Under the pieces are notes generated by a model. That model made no database searches, was not told the DNA's origin, and saw only the letters and a program-made list of their open reading frames with translations. DNA of 64,000 bases from Hybos culiciformis (taxonomy: Eukaryota; Arthropoda; Insecta; Diptera; Hybotidae): assembly GCA_964007475.1 (NCBI GenBank), contig OZ023273.1:77723737-77787736 (forward strand), in the 5' to 3' direction. Positions 25,601 to 33,966 of this stretch are shown in pieces. The position numbers and the translations under genes were made by a program. Position 1 is the stretch's first letter; every line of letters begins with the position of its first letter.

Positions 25601-28600
25601 TCTACTATAAACTAATCATAATTGTAGATTTAAAATAGCATTCCTGAAGATGACTTGGAATTAAGTCGAAATATCGAAAATTAAATGAATAAAAACTTAA
25701 CAAAATGAGTTTCATTTAAAAAAATATTCCCGCCAATAGATACCAAAGCTCAGCAAATACAACAAATAATTTTATAAATTATAATACATTATGTTTATTG
25801 TAAGTACAATTTATTGTACGGAAGTTATTTTAGTCACTGATACTGTGTATGTATATTTATTTTCAGTTATTGTAACTAAATTTTATCATTATACAAAAAT
25901 ATAAAGTTTTATGCTAAAAATGTTATCAAAATAAAGTGTATCCTGATAGTCAGAATTTTTAATTATTCTTTTGTTATTACTTATTTCTGTTACTGTTATT
26001 GTTTTTTCTTTCTTCGATTCTTACCATATTAACTTCAGATATGGCATCAAAACTTGCAATTGTTAAGTCCATTCCAACATGAAGAGGCTCACCTTAAAAA
26101 AAAATTACATCCATTCTGTTATTTATTAAGGTAATTCCAGTTCAATATGTATTAAGGGATAAGTTTTTTAGGCTTTGGTTACTGAAAATATTGAAGAAAT
26201 ATGTATTTTACAGTAGAACTTTTAAAGATAACTTACTAGTCGTGTATTGGTTACGTAATAAAGTTTTTGAAATACACCGAATAAAATATTTGATGTGAGA
26301 TTAAGAAACCCTCATTTCTGAATTACAAATTTTAATAAAAATTTGGTTTTTTTTGGCAGTGATAAAAAAAACCTCAAAAAAAATAAAAAAAAAAACTCGA
26401 AAAATCCAAGAAAAGCTGTAAAAAAAAAAGTTGGAGTTATGTAAAAAAAAATAAATTGTATGAACACCTACAACATAAAAATTTCTTCTAGTACAAAAAA
26501 AAAACAAAATTTTTATTAATTTTTAATGAAATTAACAAAAAAAAAATTAAAGATTAGCATTAAAGGCAAATAATTTAAATGAGAACGATCTTCTCTCTTT
26601 TCGAAAATTTTTAAAAGACGTTTCTCCTTTTTTATGTTCTCTATAGATTTTGAAGTTTGTCCCACATCCAGCCTCAACAACTTGCACTTTACCATAACTT
26701 CCTCTTTTCGGAGCAACGTGATAAATTTGTATACCTACAAAATATAAATTTTAATAATTTATAAATTTTATTTTTCGAACTTTAATGACACATTTAATTA
26801 TTACAACTGACATAAAAAAACAATATTAATTTATTTTGTTGATATGAAATTGTTTGGAGTTGTGCCTATAGAAAAAGATAAGCGACTAATAGAGAGCCTC
26901 GAAAAAAAATTCTAATAAATAAAAAAAAATATTAAAATAAATAAAAAAAAAATTTTATTTTCTTATGTAAAATGGCAACATTACGGAAGTTTTTTAATTT
27001 CAGAAAATCAGCACCTGATTTTGACACAAATGCTTTGTAGATTCTAATATACCTAATCCTTTTATTGACAACCAATTTTTCTAAAATTCAGATAATTTTT
27101 TTCCATGTAGATAAGTTTTTTTTAGAAATTAATTAACGTTACCTTTTTAATTATTAAAGTATGTATGTGGAAAGTAATGGGTCTTTTGTTTAACGAACAA
27201 TTAAATGGTGATGAGCTACTATTACTAGTAAATAAGTTACATTTTCCGTTAATCCGAAATTATTTTTTTTTTAATCTTTTGGTGAATAAATAAGTCAACA
27301 ACAATTTTTTTTTAAAAAGTAAAAGTTTCGGTTTTTGAAGATGCGTTTCAAAAAATAATTTTTATTTTTATTTTTTTGTGAAGAAATAGAGAACAAATTA
27401 ATTAATACATATATGACGTTATATTTAATAGTAGATTATTGTATATGTAAACTAAATTTGTTATTAATTAAAAGTTCTGTATACACAAAAATACATTGAC
27501 ACGAGTCAATACTTATATCACGAGACCGAAGGTCGAGTGATATAAATTGACAAGTGTCAATGTATTTTTGTGTAAATACAGAACGAGTGGTATAACAAAT
27601 TTTGTTTACATATCCAATATACTGTTTTAATGCGTAGGGGAGAGTTAGTTGCAAAGAGAGAATATTTTTTCTTCTCATTTTTTCTCATTTTTTTTTTTTT
27701 TTTGTATTTGGCTGTATTGAAATATTGTGAGAGATATTATGTTTGTTTAGGTATTACGTAATATTCAATACGAAACATTAAATTATTTCATTATTTACGC
27801 TGATGCATCTAAATTTTTTCTTTATATACGCTGATGCATCTAAAGTTTTTCATTATTTACGCAGATGCATCTAAATGATTGCATGTGTATTGACGCATAT
27901 AATACTCCATTTAGTAATCTAAATTCTATACAACATAACGATCCCCAACGCATTAAAATCTAATAATAGTTATGTTTTAGTTAGGCGTTACTTTTTTTTT
28001 ATCGAACATAAAATAAAATTTATATTTTAAAACATTTTTATTAACTCGATTTCCTTTTTAGGGTGGAATTTTGCAATAAATTTTACACGCACTTCTAGAT
28101 GAGATACAGGTTTAAAAATTAGAGAATACGTGACAATGCAACATAATTACATAATGTTGTGATTTTTGTGGTTCCAAGGTTCGATACTGATTCCACAATT
28201 CCTTATTTATTTATTTATTTATTTATCGCTTCTTTACTCTACTTTTATTACTTTTACAAATTAAAAATTAAACCATTTATATTGTTAAATACGATTCAAA
28301 ATGAGATAAGAAAAGTAAAAAATAAAAATATATATAAGAAACTATTTTTAAAAACCACGTTTTTATAATGAAATAAAACAAGAATAAGTAGAAAAATACA
28401 TGAAAAACGTTCTCAATTTCTAATAAAAACGAAAAAAAAATTAGCAGAACGAAACGCTGTAAAGAAAAGATTTCCCGTTAAAGCTGCTTAATCATCTTCG
28501 TCAGAATCAATCAGGTCTGGATCAACAGCATTGAGGCATTTTGTATCAGGCAGAGCCCAGTAAAAATCGTGGAAGTGTTGCGGAAACAAATCAAATAATG

Positions 28601-31600
28601 AAATTAAATCTTTTTTCTTTTGAACAGAAATTGGAAATAATTTTTCTGAAATAACAGGAACTACAAAATGAGATATTTTATTGCTTCTTCTTTTAAGATC
28701 TAGTTTAAGGAAATCTTATTTTCTATCTACACTCTCTTTATATGCAATCTCTCCAAAATTATGTTTTCAGTTATAGCGAACCATTTCGCATCATGATCTC
28801 GCAAAATAATTATATACGAATTGTATTTGTGAAATATAAATGAAGGAGGTGTAAAATTATATTTCAGGAAAGTTATCTTAAAAAAAAAAAAATATTTTAT
28901 GAATTGTGAGGTTTTAAGTGTATTCGAAAGGTATATAACATCATAGTATAAATATACTATACAAAATATTATAAGCTGCTTCTAACATTACAATATTGAC
29001 TATAGTTGTAATGAAATATATTGAAAAAATCAAACATATCGTCATTGGTGGTATTTCAAATGAATTATGCATAATTTATAAAATTTCATTATTTGTATAT
29101 TTGAGGAAATGTTTTTATAAACAATAACATATGCATGTAGTATACAAATGAATTGAACACGAAACCTATTAGATTTGTTGTTGTTTTTAATATGTTAACA
29201 TGTTTAGCTCTGTCAGATAAAGAATTTCAAATAATACCGGAGATAAGCTCAAAGGAACTGTCGCGCCAAAAAAGGTAAAATATATGAAGTTGTGTCAAGG
29301 TTAAGAACTCGCGCGTCATTTATCTTGAGTGTATATCCACCTTTATAAAATTTCAAAGTCAAAAATGACATACCAAGTAAAAATTAATGCACACTCAATA
29401 TTGCCTAACAAAATATTATTCAAAAATTACTCATTCAATCCTGAAAATTAACATGTTTTTGTAGAAACATGTTCAAGAACGTGTTTCCGTTTTAATTTTT
29501 TTACTATGAAAAACAACATCAAAAACACCAACATGTTCGTTGTCCGAACATGTTAAATTAGCGAAGTGTAAACAAGCTATAAAGAAAGTGTGTATTGTTA
29601 ATTTTTTGGTTACAAATAGTATATTGCTGTTGCTGAAATTTTGGTCAGTTTTTACCACAGCTGTAAAATTTCAAATACTTTTGTATTGAATAATAGTAAT
29701 GAATAAAAAGTAATTGTATTTTAAAAGTAATCATTACTTTTTTCAAAAAGGAATTGAATTTGAAAAAGTAATGAATAAAAAGTAATTGAATTTTGAAAGG
29801 AATGAATATTTTTTCTAAAAGGAATTGAATTTTAAAAAGGAATGAATAAAAAGTAATCAAATTTTGAAAGGAATGAATTTTTTTTCAAAAAGGAATTTAA
29901 TTTTAAAAAGGAATGAATAAAAAGTAATCGAATTTTAAAAGTAATGAATAAAAAGTAATTCTTATTTTTTCGTATATTTTTCTTTAAAAGCATATTTTTC
30001 CAAAAAAAATAGAAATTTCCATATTTATTAGTTGAAAAAATATTTAAGTTGAAAAAAAATGCAATAAAAATGTTAAAATAAATCTATTTCTTTCCCTATT
30101 TTTAATAATGTAATAAAAATATATAAATAAAACAATTAATTTTGATTTTAACATAGGATTTTTTTTAAAATTTTAAATTTTAATGGAGTATTCAATTTAA
30201 GGAAAATCTCCTGTTGGATCAGGATGTCAAAAGAAATATCGCCGTCTTGTTATTTTTCAAAAATAACTTTAATACAATGACTTAAATAGCTTTTAATATT
30301 AAATATACAGTTTATAATGCAACGATAAACTTAGAAACTAAAACTGCTGCGGAAAATTATAGCACCCGTTGATATTGTTATTTTTTTACATTTTTTGTTT
30401 AAAGTTGTACTTTTTTAAAATTTATAGCGCCCCTTGATATTACTTAGTATACTTCGAAACAATTGCATTACCCGAAAATTTCTACGGCAAGACATTAAAA
30501 GGTAAAAGGCTTTCTTACAAATATGTTTGTTCTCAAAATTCAATTTAATACATACTTATTATTATAAATAACGAAAAAGAATGTTGAATATTTAGCGGTG
30601 CTATTAATATGTATGCACAGTAGTATATAATTCATCACAATTAAAATTAGATCCATTCATACAAAAAAATACTAAATAAAAAAGTTTTAAAAACTACGTT
30701 TTTAATTGACTAAAAAGACGAAAATAAAAAATTGTCTCCGGCTCATTCAGAGGATTGTAAACAAACATACTTGAAACAGATTACAACAGTCTATAACTAG
30801 AAACGTGGGGCCATATTTTTGAGATAATACTGTAAATGTGTCGTAAAAATGCGCCCAACGTTTCTAGTTATAGACTGTTGTAATCAGTTTCAAGTATGTT
30901 TGTGCACAATCCTCTGAATGAGCAGGAGAAAAATTATTATTTTCTTCTTTTTAGTCAATTAAAAAACGTGGTTTTTAAAACTTTTTTATTTAGTATTTAC
31001 GGAACATGACTGATTTATTTTTTGTTAAGAAATTTGTTTAATCATTTCCTCTTTTATGAAACAAATTTGAATGAAACCGTCGAGTTTTTGAAGTCGTCTC
31101 CCAGGGGAGCTCGGTGTGTGTTTAGTTATGTATTGTTTTAATATACCAAATTTGAATGAAATCGGAACAACTTTTGAAGTTCTCCTCAGGGGAACGTCGC
31201 TGGGTACGAGGCCAGTATATTTTTTGTTACGAAATTTATGTGTTTAATTATTTCGTCCTTTTATGTACTGAATTTGGATGAAATCGAACAAACTTTTGGT
31301 TGTGAAAATTTGATTGCAAAATTTCGCGGGCAGACAAACAGACAAGAAACTTTTCACATCATGATTAAAGTGGTAGAATATTGCATTGTCATAGGGTTCA
31401 GAGCTATATTTAAGGTTTAGAGCTGCAGCTTGTCTGAAAATGGTCTAAAATTTGATTACCAAATTTCGTGGACAGACAGACAAGAAAGTGACTTGATAAA
31501 AACTTTGTAATAACAAGATTTATTGCAAGAAAAAATCTAGGTGAAGAAAACAAAACTCATCAGACGAACTGAACACTAATAAACATTCGTTCAATTCGTT

Positions 31601-33299
31601 CAACGGATTTCAACGCTTTTTTTAATAAGTGCTAATTTTTTATACTTTATATGAATAAATATTCATTACTTTTAAAATTCGATTACTTTTTATTATTCAT
31701 TCCTTTTAAAAAAAAATCATTCCTCTCAAAAATCGATTCCTTTTTATTCATTCCTTTTTAAAATTCAATTCCTTTTAGAAAAAATATTCATTCCTTTCAA
31801 AATTCGATTACTTTTTATTCATTCCTTTTTCAAATTCAATTACTTTTAGAGAAATTATTCATTCCTTTCAAAATTCAATTACTTTTTATTCATTACTTTC
31901 TCAAATTCAATTCCGTTTTGAAAAAAGTAATGATTAATTACTTTAAAAATATAATTACTTTTTATTTTTATTTGAAAATATTTGAATATTTACAGCTCTG
32001 GTTTTTACCTATTCAAAAGGACGAAAATTAATTATTTGGTAATGTATCTCGTAACAAAAAAAAACTAAACTTAATACTCATAAATATTTCAGAAAAATTT
32101 GTGATTAGATTTTTTGTTGCAAACAGTATGTTAGGGAAATTTTGGTAAATTTTTAGATAAATCAAAATAATTTTAAATGTATTTAGTGAAATTTTGCTAA
32201 ATATTGTGCAAAGAGGGTTTGTCTTCAGTCAATTTAGTGGTTCGATAATTCCAATATTGGAAGTGATTTTAGATTACGTATTTAACATGATTTCAAGTAG
32301 TTTTTAAATTGATTTAAATATTTTGTGATTGCAAAGAAAGTCAAATAGATTCACTTATTGCAAATGATTGCAAGTTATTTCAAGTAATTGCACAACATTT
32401 CAATCAATGATTTTAATTGTTTACTAAATGATAGCAATAAAAGTAGTCCGGTGATTTCATTCGTGAAAAATCCCTCGATATTGTTTGGTTTAAAGACAAC
32501 AACAATGTTACTTTCATATTTTTTTGGGTGAATATATTATTCTTTTTATGCTCTTATGATTGTTGAACTTCAATTTGTCGTAATAATAAATAATGAAAAC
32601 ACCTCTTTAATATTACAATATTATAGAATTTACAAAAAAAATAAAATGGTGATAATGTGCAATAAGTTGATTTCGAGAAATGGACCTGTCAAATGGACAC
32701 CAAAGTTTGTGCGATTTGACACCTTTCCCTTAATTTTCTGTGGTAAAGTTTATGTGCTCTTTATTACCGTGTATAATGCAGGACATAAGGGATAATTTTT
32801 TACAACTACTGTAAAAAATTGGCGTTAGCAGTTAGTAAGAAACAACCAGTTAAAAATTATAGCGCGCAGTTTATGGTGAAGATCTCATTAACAGCAATAT
32901 TAACGAATATTTGATGAAAACTTTTTAAAGAAGTTTTCTTAAAACCTGAATTCCTCTTCTTAAGTCATCAAAAGGAAACTCATCGGACTATAAACCAAAT
33001 TACATTAATTTAGCATTAATTTAACATAATTAATGTTCTCAATAATTTTACCTCCAAAATTAGGTCGTAACCGTATGTCATATCCTTCTAAAATTTTTGC
33101 AATTGTGTGCGTTACATTTTCTAAACGTATTGCACTCATATCCTTTCTTCTGCATCTGGAAAACAAAAAAAAAATTAAATCGTTTATATTATAACACGAA
33201 TTATTGTAATTATCTAGTTACATACCTTGCATTTGGAATAGCATAGAAAATTAATATACTTATCCATGTTAAAATTAGTTTTCCTGATATTTTTGGCAT
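10430..33299 (-). CDS. Lcch3: Lcch3, GABA-gated ion-channel beta-like subunit (11 coding exons)
   Basis: Joining 33226-33299, 33052-33155, 26025-26092, 22595-22641, 22416-22526, 14674-14741, 14525-14614, 14151-14435, 11085-11300, 10796-11017 and 10430-10608 on the minus strand gives 1,464 nt in one frame: 487 residues plus TGA, close to the usual insect Lcch3 length of about 500. All ten introns are GT-AG and phases match. Residues 1-24 look like a signal peptide. N-glycosylation sequons lie at N38 and N180. The Cys-loop is C167 to C181 (13 residues between). TM1-TM3 lie at about 240-335 and TM4 ends the protein. The pore entry reads SARVALG; Rdl-type anion channels have PARVALG, and known Lcch3/Grd receptors conduct cations. 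It is a postsynaptic plasma-membrane receptor subunit. No break was found. Introns 2, 3, 5 and 8 are filled with transposons. Confidence 0.97.
10796..11017 (-). CDS. Lcch3: Lcch3 exon 10: TM3-TM4 cytoplasmic loop
   Basis: Encodes the intracellular loop, including [20 protein letters not shown] and [13 protein letters not shown], segments highly characteristic of insect Lcch3. The donor is GAG|GTAAAA. The ORF continues past the donor only by chance. Confidence 0.96.
11085..11300 (-). CDS. Lcch3: Lcch3 exon 9: TM2, TM3 and start of cytoplasmic loop
   Basis: Starts at the acceptor TTTCAG|GT and reads [19 protein letters not shown] (pore-lining TM2), then TM3 ([20 protein letters not shown]). 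It ends in a lysine-rich stretch encoded by a run of ten A before the donor GTATGT. An indel in that run would break the frame. Confidence 0.96.
11990..12365 (+). pseudogene. LINE relic, 5' fragment (before RT domain)
   Basis: The plus-strand frame at 11,994-12,110 gives [19 protein letters not shown] and [12 protein letters not shown] shifted frame then gives an RT-entry block ending [11 protein letters not shown] and an echo of LKKTLIIPI before the CACTG element cuts in. This is typical of the region between endonuclease and reverse transcriptase in non-LTR elements. It lies in Lcch3 intron 8, opposite in strand. Confidence 0.7.
12366..12826. mobile_element. CACTG-ended DNA element inserted in the LINE relic
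   Basis: The left end CACTGGCCTACA (12,366-12,377) matches the reverse complement of the right end (CACTGGCCCACA). TTA stands on both flanks, consistent with a 3-bp duplication as in CACTA/EnSpm-type elements. The insert separates the two halves of a LINE. Superfamily assignment rests only on the ends. Confidence 0.6.
12574..12801 (+). pseudogene. Fragment of a Cys-containing transposon-associated protein
   Basis: A 75-residue frame begins [20 protein letters not shown], followed by [16 protein letters not shown]. The opening with C..PD.FCYICG resembles the N-terminus of a multicopy arthropod protein family of unknown function often associated with mobile elements. After about residue 50 it no longer looks like the family. 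It sits inside the CACTG element. Confidence 0.45.
12827..13870 (+). pseudogene. LINE relic, 3' fragment
   Basis: At 13,218-13,325 the frame reads [20 protein letters not shown], a canonical non-LTR RT block 2 with downstream residues. At 13,430-13,525 a second block ([12 protein letters not shown], then [11 protein letters not shown]) matches the post-RT tail. At about 13,800-13,860 [13 protein letters not shown] resembles the usual C-terminus. Catalytic motifs are lost. It continues the fragment at 11,990-12,365. Confidence 0.72.
14151..14435 (-). CDS. Lcch3: Lcch3 exon 8: end of ligand-binding domain and TM1
   Basis: Acceptor TTTTTCAG|AT. Encodes [20 protein letters not shown], the loop up to [22 protein letters not shown]1 ([18 protein letters not shown]) and the start of TM2 (SARVAL). 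Donor TTGG|GTACAA. Confidence 0.97.
14525..14614 (-). CDS. Lcch3: Lcch3 exon 7: Cys-loop
   Basis: Encodes [20 protein letters not shown] followed by QNCTVEIES. The two cysteines of the signature loop are separated by 13 residues, and NCT is a glycosylation sequon. Donor GT|GTAAGT-type; flanking introns are only 59 and 89 bp. Confidence 0.97.
14674..14741 (-). CDS. Lcch3: Lcch3 exon 6 (68 bp)
   Basis: Encodes [20 protein letters not shown] and TYG. The 68-bp length is conserved for this exon in this receptor group. Acceptor ATTACAG|CTT, donor TATG|GTATGT. Confidence 0.96.
14742..15887. other. Part of Lcch3 intron 5 without a recognised gene
   Basis: AT-rich. A short run of ATTCC-type repeats occurs at 14,880-14,905. 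I looked here for the left inverted end of the downstream hAT element and did not find it. Confidence 0.5.
15888..17734 (+). pseudogene. Decayed hAT transposase gene
   Basis: From ATG at 15,888 ([20 protein letters not shown]) the coding sequence continues through frameshifts and stops. Recognisable parts: [14 protein letters not shown] (about 16,135), a DD(E/D)-type catalytic block [20 protein letters not shown] (16,334), [11 protein letters not shown], a [19 protein letters not shown] stretch (about 16,655), and the C-terminal dimerisation block [20 protein letters not shown] (about 17,522) to TAA at 17,732. At least four disruptions prevent expression. It lies in Lcch3 intron 5 on the opposite strand. 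A hAT-like end GGCAACCCTA stands at 18,210-18,219. Confidence 0.85.
17735..18774. other. AT-rich spacer with hAT-like right end and a short ORF relic
   Basis: GGCAACCCTA at 18,210-18,219 is a typical hAT right terminus and may close the element at 15,888-17,734. On the plus strand at 18,561 an ATG opens [20 protein letters not shown], then TAG, then 19 more protein-like residues. I do not recognise it. The rest is low-complexity A/T. Confidence 0.4.
18987..19640 (+). pseudogene. LINE endonuclease domain (APE type)
   Basis: Starts [20 protein letters not shown]. Endonuclease hallmarks are visible in order: [13 protein letters not shown] (catalytic Glu), [13 protein letters not shown] and, after a further frameshift, GNSDHCLV (SDH motif). 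At least two frameshifts separate them, so the enzyme cannot be made intact. Confidence 0.85.
20283..21096 (+). pseudogene. LINE reverse transcriptase domain
   Basis: Contains [19 protein letters not shown], a frameshift at about 20,440-20,480, then [73 protein letters not shown] and the catalytic FADDS (21,001-21,015). All palm motifs are present, so decay is recent apart from the frame breaks. Confidence 0.92.
22090..22165 (-). pseudogene. tRNA-like sequence
   Basis: On the minus strand a box-A-like TGGTGTAGTGGT is followed about 35 nt later by a box-B-like AGTTCTATTCC. Stems are imperfect. This looks like a decayed tRNA or the head of a tRNA-derived SINE, in Lcch3 intron 5. Confidence 0.45.
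22416..22526 (-). CDS. Lcch3: Lcch3 exon 5
   Basis: Encodes [20 protein letters not shown] and [23 protein letters not shown] is the loop A region of the agonist site. Donor CAG|GTGAGA; acceptor TTAAG|GCT. Confidence 0.97.
22595..22641 (-). CDS. Lcch3: Lcch3 exon 4 (47 bp)
   Basis: A micro-exon encoding [15 protein letters not shown] and two bases of the next Arg codon. It is separated from exon 5 by a 68-bp intron, with acceptor GTTAAAAG and donor GTAATA. The sequence is the conserved beta-strand of Cys-loop GABA receptors. Confidence 0.96.
23600..23855. repeat. T-rich (TTTATTTTT)n low-complexity tract
   Basis: Runs of T broken by single A residues, about 255 bp. The ORF across it (all Phe, Leu, Tyr) is a compositional artefact. 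Confidence 0.85.
23873..23945 (-). pseudogene. tRNA-like sequence inside the TIR element
   Basis: On the minus strand the box A TAGCTCAGTGGCAGAG and box B GGTTCGAAGCC are well formed, and the anticodon position can be read as GCA (Cys-like). The acceptor stem does not pair, so it is a pseudo-tRNA or a captured pol III promoter. Confidence 0.55.
24636..24800 (+). mobile_element. Helitron-like 5' terminus
   Basis: TCTATATATATAAAACAAAA begins at 24,636 after an A, matching the TC start with alternating TA common at Helitron 5' ends. The following block (CCTAAACCGCTCAACCGAT, then CGTTTTCAAAC and GGGTCGTTATAGG) recurs at 47,385-47,475. No CTRR 3' end could be assigned. Confidence 0.45.
24801..25088. 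other. AT-rich filler
   Basis: No structure recognised between the Helitron-like end and the hairpin repeat. Confidence 0.5.
25089..25609 (+). repeat. Long-hairpin repeat family, copy 2
   Basis: Opposite orientation to the copies at 8,037-8,559 and 27,429-27,959. It starts ATCGTTATGTTGTATTTAG and ends at CAATAATCTACTATA. It carries the ATGCATC tandem half and then the hairpin half centred on the short ATATCAC palindrome. It sits inside the 3' part of the Penelope-like element. Confidence 0.85.
25638..25690 (+). ncRNA. Hammerhead-ribozyme-like motif of a Penelope-like element
   Basis: CTGAAGA (25,644-25,650), a stem GACTT/AAGTC with loop GGAAT, then GAAATATC (25,668-25,675) give the CUGANGA-stem II-GAAA-NUH arrangement. 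Stem III would be only two base pairs (AU/AU), as in the minimal hammerheads known from Penelope-like elements. A U at 25,651 spoils the normally G-C first pair of stem II, so activity is doubtful. Confidence 0.4.
25745..25790 (-). repeat. Inverted end repeat of the Penelope-like element
   Basis: ATACCAAAGCTCAGCAAATA and the next 25 bp are the reverse complement of 23,061-23,105. The pair brackets the RT, the Helitron-like end and the hairpin repeat, suggesting one Penelope-type unit about 2.7 kb long with younger inserts. Confidence 0.7.
26025..26092 (-). CDS. Lcch3: Lcch3 exon 3 (68 bp)
   Basis: Encodes [20 protein letters not shown] and NM after completing a split Gly codon. This is the conserved first beta-strand of the ligand-binding domain. 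Acceptor TTTTTTTAAG, donor ATG|GTAAGA. Confidence 0.97.
26547..26734 (-). CDS. Candidate exon or relic ORF in Lcch3 intron 2, unrecognised
   Basis: Below an acceptor-like TTTTGTAG, a 61-residue open frame reads [20 protein letters not shown], then [20 protein letters not shown] and a basic/aromatic tail to TAA at 26,547. It is not part of the known receptor sequence and would skip the rest of it. It could be a nested gene's last exon or a transposon piece. The overlapping frame starting MLRKEE is also open. Confidence 0.3.
26740..27428. other. AT-rich part of Lcch3 intron 2
   Basis: No gene, RNA or terminal repeats recognised. Confidence 0.5.
27429..27959 (-). repeat. Long-hairpin repeat family, copy 3
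   Basis: Same orientation as copy 1, with which it also shares the flank GATCCCCAACGCATTAAAAT. The hairpin is the most complete of the three: arms of about 85-90 nt around GACCGAAGGTC (27,523-27,533). Confidence 0.87.
28488..28870 (-). pseudogene. Relic of a transposon-associated ORF
   Basis: Two consecutive protein-like stretches on the minus strand: first [20 protein letters not shown], then, after a stop or frameshift at about 28,715, [20 protein letters not shown] and [20 protein letters not shown], ending in an acidic SDEDD before TAA (28,488). The [10 protein letters not shown] ending resembles C-termini of multicopy insect orphan/transposase proteins. The family is not certain. Confidence 0.4.
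28871..29655. other. AT-rich part of Lcch3 intron 2
   Basis: No gene recognised. Short ACATGTT/AACATGTT motifs cluster at 29,450-29,555, possibly forming small hairpins. Confidence 0.45.
30668..30999. repeat. Foldback repeat with 130-bp arms
   Basis: The left arm (30,668-30,800) and right arm (30,858-30,999) are near reverse complements, sharing CATTCAGAGGATTGT and ACAGTCTATAACTAGAAACG in mirror order. The loop is about 55 bp. The whole is nested inside the hAT-type element. Confidence 0.85.
31010..31300 (-). repeat. Decayed copies of the TTTCATTCAAATTTGGTA repeat
   Basis: Three units share AAATTTGAATGAAA and CCTCTTTTATG, each related (some in reverse complement) to the tandem repeats at 47,540-47,740 and 48,480-48,660. 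GGCAGACAAACAGACAAGAA-type motifs follow at 31,330 and 31,470. Confidence 0.55.
32009..33051. other. Left part of Lcch3 intron 2
   Basis: AT-rich, no gene recognised. A 79-residue ORF at 32,556-32,795 has no family resemblance. Confidence 0.5.
33052..33155 (-). CDS. Lcch3: Lcch3 exon 2
   Basis: Encodes [20 protein letters not shown] and [14 protein letters not shown]. The ENVTHT sequon lies at the start of the mature protein and [10 protein letters not shown] is the family's first conserved block. Acceptor TTTTCCAG; donor GGAG|GTAAAA. Confidence 0.96.
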
Positions 33300-33346
33300 T
33301 ATTTTGTGGTATATTATTCTTAAATAAGAGGTTGATAAAAAATTAT
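33226..33346 (-). CDS. Lcch3: Lcch3 exon 1 with signal peptide and part of the 5' UTR
   Basis: The coding part starts at ATG 33,299-33,297: [20 protein letters not shown] then IPNA, a good signal peptide with likely cleavage after A24. The donor is AAG|GTATGT at 33,225. An acceptor-like TTTCTTTCTGCAG at 33,347 suggests that an upstream non-coding exon is spliced to this one. The upstream frame stays open for at least 16 codons without another ATG. Confidence 0.9.
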
Positions 33347-33347
33347 C

Positions 33348-33966
33348 TGCAGAAAGAAAGAAAAAAATAAATATCAGTTTTATCGCATAAACTCAATTTT
33401 GTGTATAACTTGAGCTGGCTACGTTAATTTGCAATGATAAGGTGCAGTGAAAATTTTAATGCATAGAACATCTGCTTAGTAGGTGACAAATGTACCTATA
33501 TATCGGGGGCTGTTCAAACACGTCAATTTTTAATCAAAATGAAATTATAAGGTGCAGTTCTGAAATTTTCTGGACTTATACTGTATAAATATCGTAAAAT
33601 TATTGCCAGAAATGTACGCTCGGGATAAAACGTTGCCAGAAGTCGGTAAAGTTTTCAAAAAAGTTTTCTTAAATGGAGATTTTATTATCATATCATTCAG
33701 AGCCTAAAAAAGCTGTAAACAAATTACAAGAAGTGTTAGCCAGAGATAAAAGTTATTTGTAATGAAACTTAAAGAATAACTACAATATGTACAAATATGA
33801 CCAAAAAGATTCCGTCATTTCAGGTTTCGAAGTTAGAGACCCTCAATCAGCCAGGGTCTTAATAGTTGTCATATAAATTAATTTTTTTTGTAAATTTTAC
33901 ATTTTATTAAAGCTTCAATGGATTTTAATGGAAATAGGTATACCGGTAGATAGTTTTGTCAACTAC
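33348..33966. other. Region upstream of Lcch3 exon 1
   Basis: No promoter could be identified with confidence. It is AT-rich with no coding signal. The transcription start lies in or beyond this interval if the upstream acceptor is used. Confidence 0.4.

Larger units (their letters stand above)
29656..32000. mobile_element. 2.3-kb non-autonomous hAT-type element with perfect 8-bp duplication
   Basis: The left end CACAGCTGTAAA (29,656-29,667) mirrors the right end TTTACAGCTCTG (31,989-32,000). GTTTTTAC stands immediately outside both (29,648-29,655 and 32,001-32,008). Subterminal blocks at 29,690-29,960 and 31,650-31,960 are inverted copies of a degenerate unit (AAAAAGTAATTGAATTTTGA). The middle holds a foldback (30,668-30,999) and decayed repeats. 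No transposase frame is present. Confidence 0.9.
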
